Shown here: piece by piece, positions 61,465-64,000 of the stretch | Numbering within the stretch: position 1 is the stretch's first letter | Layout of the letters: each line of letters begins with the position of its first letter | Assembly: GCF_002954455.1 (NCBI RefSeq) | Contig: NZ_MSCC01000002.1 | Location: forward strand, 499,558 to 563,557 | From: Photobacterium aquimaris | GTDB lineage: Bacteria > Pseudomonadota > Gammaproteobacteria > Enterobacterales > Vibrionaceae | Length of the DNA: 64,000 nucleotides | Reading direction: 5' to 3' | Notes under the pieces: model-generated | What the model saw: only the letters and a program-made list of their open reading frames with translations | What the model was told of the DNA's origin: nothing | Databases searched by the model: none | Translations under genes and position numbers: made by a program

Positions 61465-61929
61465 TCAATTATTGCCGTCTAAAATAAAGTCAGGTTTGAT
61501 GAGTCGCTGACAAAGAGACAATAATTGTTGCTGTTCTTGCTGAGTTAGCGGCGCATAATAATCTGCAGCAATTGTTTTAATCGTGATATCAGCTTGTTGT
61601 TTAACCTCTAATCCCTTGGAAGTAAGAGCTAAATAGCGGGCTTTTTTATTGTACTCACTTTTTTTTACCGTAACTAAATCACGCTTAATGCAATTATCAA
61701 TTAAGCGTTTAGTGACAGAACGTTCACGTTGTAGTGCTTCTGCAACCGTTTGTTGAGGGATCTCTCCTAAATGATCGAGTACTCGTAGTGCGCCGAGCAT
61801 TTCAAGTGTGATATCAAATTGGGTATTTAACGATTGATTAGCGATAGTTCTAAATTGTTTATAAGTGAGCCCAAGCGTAAAGCTCAAACTACTATCCAAT
61901 TCCGGTATATTGGTCATTACTGGTTGCAT
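61465..61929 (-). CDS. MarR-family transcription regulator
   Basis: 154 aa. A winged helix-turn-helix is visible: LEMLGALRVLDHLGEIPQQTVAEALQRERSVTKRLIDNCIKRDLVTVKKSEYNKKARYLALTSKG, with the recognition helix in ERSVTKRLID. The ATG overlaps the stop of the DUF2955 gene (TAATG), so it is the third gene of the efflux operon and likely regulates it. The inducer is unknown; MarR proteins often sense phenolic or hydrophobic compounds. Confidence 0.9.
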   Translation of the reverse strand: MQPVMTNIPELDSSLSFTLGLTYKQFRTIANQSLNTQFDITLEMLGALRVLDHLGEIPQQTVAEALQRERSVTKRLIDNCIKRDLVTVKKSEYNKKARYLALTSKGLEVKQQADITIKTIAADYYAPLTQQEQQQLLSLCQRLIKPDFILDGNN

Positions 61930-62927
61930 TAGGCTCTCTTTGGTAAACGTAATAAATGAATCAAATATAATATACCTAAAGTCACTGCGAGTTCCCAGCC
62001 ACGTAAAAAGGTACTGTTGAAATTCAGAGCATTGTTACCAATATAGAGCTGGATCGGCAATACCGTAGCTAAAATAGCATCAGCATGAATATCACGATCA
62101 GTGCCTTTACTGGTTGTCATCATCAGTGCTAATCCAAAGATAAGTCCGCCGAGAATAATGGCATAGTAAGAAATAATATTTTGGTGTCCAAGTATGAACA
62201 CTGAAAAAATCAGCGCGATCATACAGCCGCTAACTTGAGTAATAAAACGTAATTTTATGGTCTTAATATAGTTAGTACGATTCATTTGAGTTGCTGCCGC
62301 AATCACAGGAACCAAGCAAAATGTCGCAGATATTAAATCAACCATCATCAAAAAACCGACGCTGATCCCTAATAATACGAGAGTAATAAAGCGATGTTTA
62401 TAGCTAATAGTTAGTATCGGCATCGGTGGTATTGGTTGTTTGGGCTGTATAACAGGCAGCAGCCATATCATGGTTTTTGCAACGCAGGCAGTGATCACCA
62501 TAGCTAATAATATTTCATGGATCCTCATTGGCATATTCATGTCGGTATGCTGTGCAAAAATAATGATTAATATCCAATTAAATGTCGGCATTAATAATTG
62601 ATTTAATTTGGCTGGAGTCGTTGCACGGCGGCGCATAAAATCGAAAAAGAATAAGCTAATGGTCCAAATAATAAACGGATGATCACTAAAGAGATTACTG
62701 ACTACCACGGCTGCGCTTGCTGCAAAAAAGGTTGGTAAAAACATCGTAGTGATGCCAGACCATGAAAAATTACGACCTTTGGTCATCAAAATAGTTGGGT
62801 AAAGAGCAAAATAAACAGGGGAATCAAAATTCGCCAGTTTACCGATGAGCATACAAATTGTGATAGTTAGTGCAGTGCGCAGCGCACCATTAACTTCATT
62901 TTTACTCAACTTCATGACAGCTACCAT
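61929..62927 (-). CDS. DUF2955-domain inner-membrane protein
   Basis: 332 aa with about ten membrane helices in two FUSC-like halves (GALRTALTITICMLIGKLANFDSPVYFALYPTILMTKGR; MVDLISATFCLVPVIAAATQMNR). DUF2955 proteins partner HlyD-type adaptors in efflux, like AaeB with AaeA. ATG 62927 follows the HlyD stop directly, and its own stop overlaps the marR start, so it sits mid-operon. The substrate is unknown. Confidence 0.82.
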   Translation of the reverse strand: MVAVMKLSKNEVNGALRTALTITICMLIGKLANFDSPVYFALYPTILMTKGRNFSWSGITTMFLPTFFAASAAVVVSNLFSDHPFIIWTISLFFFDFMRRRATTPAKLNQLLMPTFNWILIIIFAQHTDMNMPMRIHEILLAMVITACVAKTMIWLLPVIQPKQPIPPMPILTISYKHRFITLVLLGISVGFLMMVDLISATFCLVPVIAAATQMNRTNYIKTIKLRFITQVSGCMIALIFSVFILGHQNIISYYAIILGGLIFGLALMMTTSKGTDRDIHADAILATVLPIQLYIGNNALNFNSTFLRGWELAVTLGILYLIHLLRLPKRA

Positions 62928-63977
62928 TTAATAAACATAGTGAAACAGCGCAACTAATTTTATCCATACTTTGGCAATGGTATTGATGATTGGATTATCA
63001 CTTTGAACCATAACGCTCGCACGGGCACCTGAAATTAGATCTGAATCAAGATCGTTAACCTGAATTCGAGTCCGAATTTTTTGCAGCTCACGGATCCAAT
63101 GCTTATCGTTTGTTACAGTCGACAGTTGGTTATTTGGATTTTCCGCATCAAATTCAGCTCGATCTTGGCTGCTGATGGTGCCATTAAAAACCTGTCCAGG
63201 TAGGGCATCAAAGGCAATATATACTGGTTGCAGTGGTTGAAGGTGTGCCATGCCTTTTTCATTAAAATCAGCACTGAGCCAAGCATTGTTTTGATTAACA
63301 ATAAATAAAGCGGGCGTACCTTTCGTTATATAACTACCTGTTTGTAATTGTAAATTAGTAATAGTGCCACTCGTTTGTGCTATCACTGTCGTATGCGCGA
63401 GATCCAATTGGGCTTGAGCGAGTTTAGCTTGTGCTAATGCTACTGCTGCATTATTGGTTTTTCCGTTAAGCAGTGCTTTTATACGCAAAACATCGGTCTT
63501 AGCGGCTTGATAAGCGCTTTTTGCTACTGCAGCTTGCGTTTGTGCATCATCAAATTGTTGTTGTGTTACTAAGCCTTTATTAATCAGTTTTTTAAACCGA
63601 TTCAGTGATGTTGTAGCGTTATGTGATTGCAGTTGGCGCTGTTTCAATAATTGATTTGCAGTCGCTAATTGTTGTGTTTGCGCGCTATAGTTTTGATTAG
63701 CCTGAGCTAAATCTGCTTGTGTTTGACGGACAGTGAGTACATAAGGGGCAGAGTCAATCGTAAATAATTGCTGCCCTTTGTGGACTGTTTGTCCATTTTT
63801 AACATCAACATGTGTAATAACTCCTGATACTTGCGGTGAAATATTAGCAACAGCACGGTATAAGGTTGATTGAGTGGTAAAAGGTGCCACGTTATCACTA
63901 ATAAGTAAAAACAACGAAAAACCGCCGACGATCGTCAGAACGACATAAATAATATATTGATAGATTTTCTCTTTCAT
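62928..63977 (-). CDS. HlyD/EmrA-family periplasmic adaptor protein
   Basis: 349 aa. One membrane helix (IIYVVLTIVGGFSLFLLIS) is followed by a biotinyl-lipoyl half (VANISPQVSGVITHVDVKNGQTVHKGQQLFTIDSAPY), a long coiled-coil hairpin (LTVRQTQADLAQANQNYSAQTQQLATANQLLKQRQLQ...), the second lipoyl half (TVIAQTSGTITNLQLQTGSYITKG) and a beta domain. It links an inner-membrane pump to an outer-membrane channel. It is the first gene of the HlyD-DUF2955-MarR operon; the promoter is outside the window. No outer-membrane TolC gene is visible. Confidence 0.88.
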   Translation of the reverse strand: MKEKIYQYIIYVVLTIVGGFSLFLLISDNVAPFTTQSTLYRAVANISPQVSGVITHVDVKNGQTVHKGQQLFTIDSAPYVLTVRQTQADLAQANQNYSAQTQQLATANQLLKQRQLQSHNATTSLNRFKKLINKGLVTQQQFDDAQTQAAVAKSAYQAAKTDVLRIKALLNGKTNNAAVALAQAKLAQAQLDLAHTTVIAQTSGTITNLQLQTGSYITKGTPALFIVNQNNAWLSADFNEKGMAHLQPLQPVYIAFDALPGQVFNGTISSQDRAEFDAENPNNQLSTVTNDKHWIRELQKIRTRIQVNDLDSDLISGARASVMVQSDNPIINTIAKVWIKLVALFHYVY

Positions 63978-64000
63978 TTTTTGTTACCTATACAACAATA

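Overview
The window looks like a chromosome segment of a facultatively anaerobic, AT-rich marine gammaproteobacterium, most likely Vibrionaceae and Photobacterium-like. That placement is inferred from the Hyc-type formate hydrogenlyase genes, which are close to those of E. coli, from FNR-type sites, and from base composition. It was not tested by a search. I see no insertion sequences, prophage or CRISPR array.

Region 1 (1-28.4 kb) is almost entirely cell-surface genes. Two giant paralogous exported proteins (1683+ and 2713 aa) are built from GEVED domains, SdrD-B-like domains, beta-propeller-like repeats and a terminal DUF11 domain, and each carries a different probable sugar-binding module. 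A run of five same-strand genes (14426-28329) follows: a 160-aa DUF11 protein, a 1089-aa DUF11 repeat protein, a 2201-aa protein ending in a large predicted outer-membrane beta-barrel, an OmpA-like lipoprotein, and a 922-aa DUF11 protein. Three of the five share one short N-terminal module just after the signal peptide. This is my best candidate for an undescribed surface-assembly or export system.

Region 2 (28.4-30.3 kb) holds a frameshifted Sel1-repeat lipoprotein gene and a divergent DUF4136-like lipoprotein gene.

Region 3 (30.3-53.9 kb) is an anaerobic formate/hydrogen module. It contains tRNA-Sec, selA and selB behind a perfect FNR box; hycBCDEFGHI behind a sigma-54 promoter and FhlA-type boxes; hydN and a selenocysteine-containing fdhF (UGA at codon 140 plus SECIS hairpin) behind a second sigma-54 promoter with the same boxes; fhlA behind another FNR box; fdhD; hupE; and hypF, hypA and hypB. 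Together they would import nickel, build the [NiFe] and Sec/Mo active sites, and split formate to H2 and CO2 under FNR and FhlA control. hypC, hypD, hypE and selD are not in the window. One unrelated exported protein gene (33873-35012) sits inside the module.

Region 4 (53.9-64 kb) is mixed: small unknown lipoprotein and hypothetical genes, a gene split at a dnaX-like A_AAA_AAG slip site, tRNA-Gly(CCC) with a GGDEF fragment beside it, a GNAT acetyltransferase, a flippase-like membrane protein, a NicO-family Ni/Co transporter with a DUF1007 partner, and an HlyD-DUF2955-MarR efflux operon on the minus strand.
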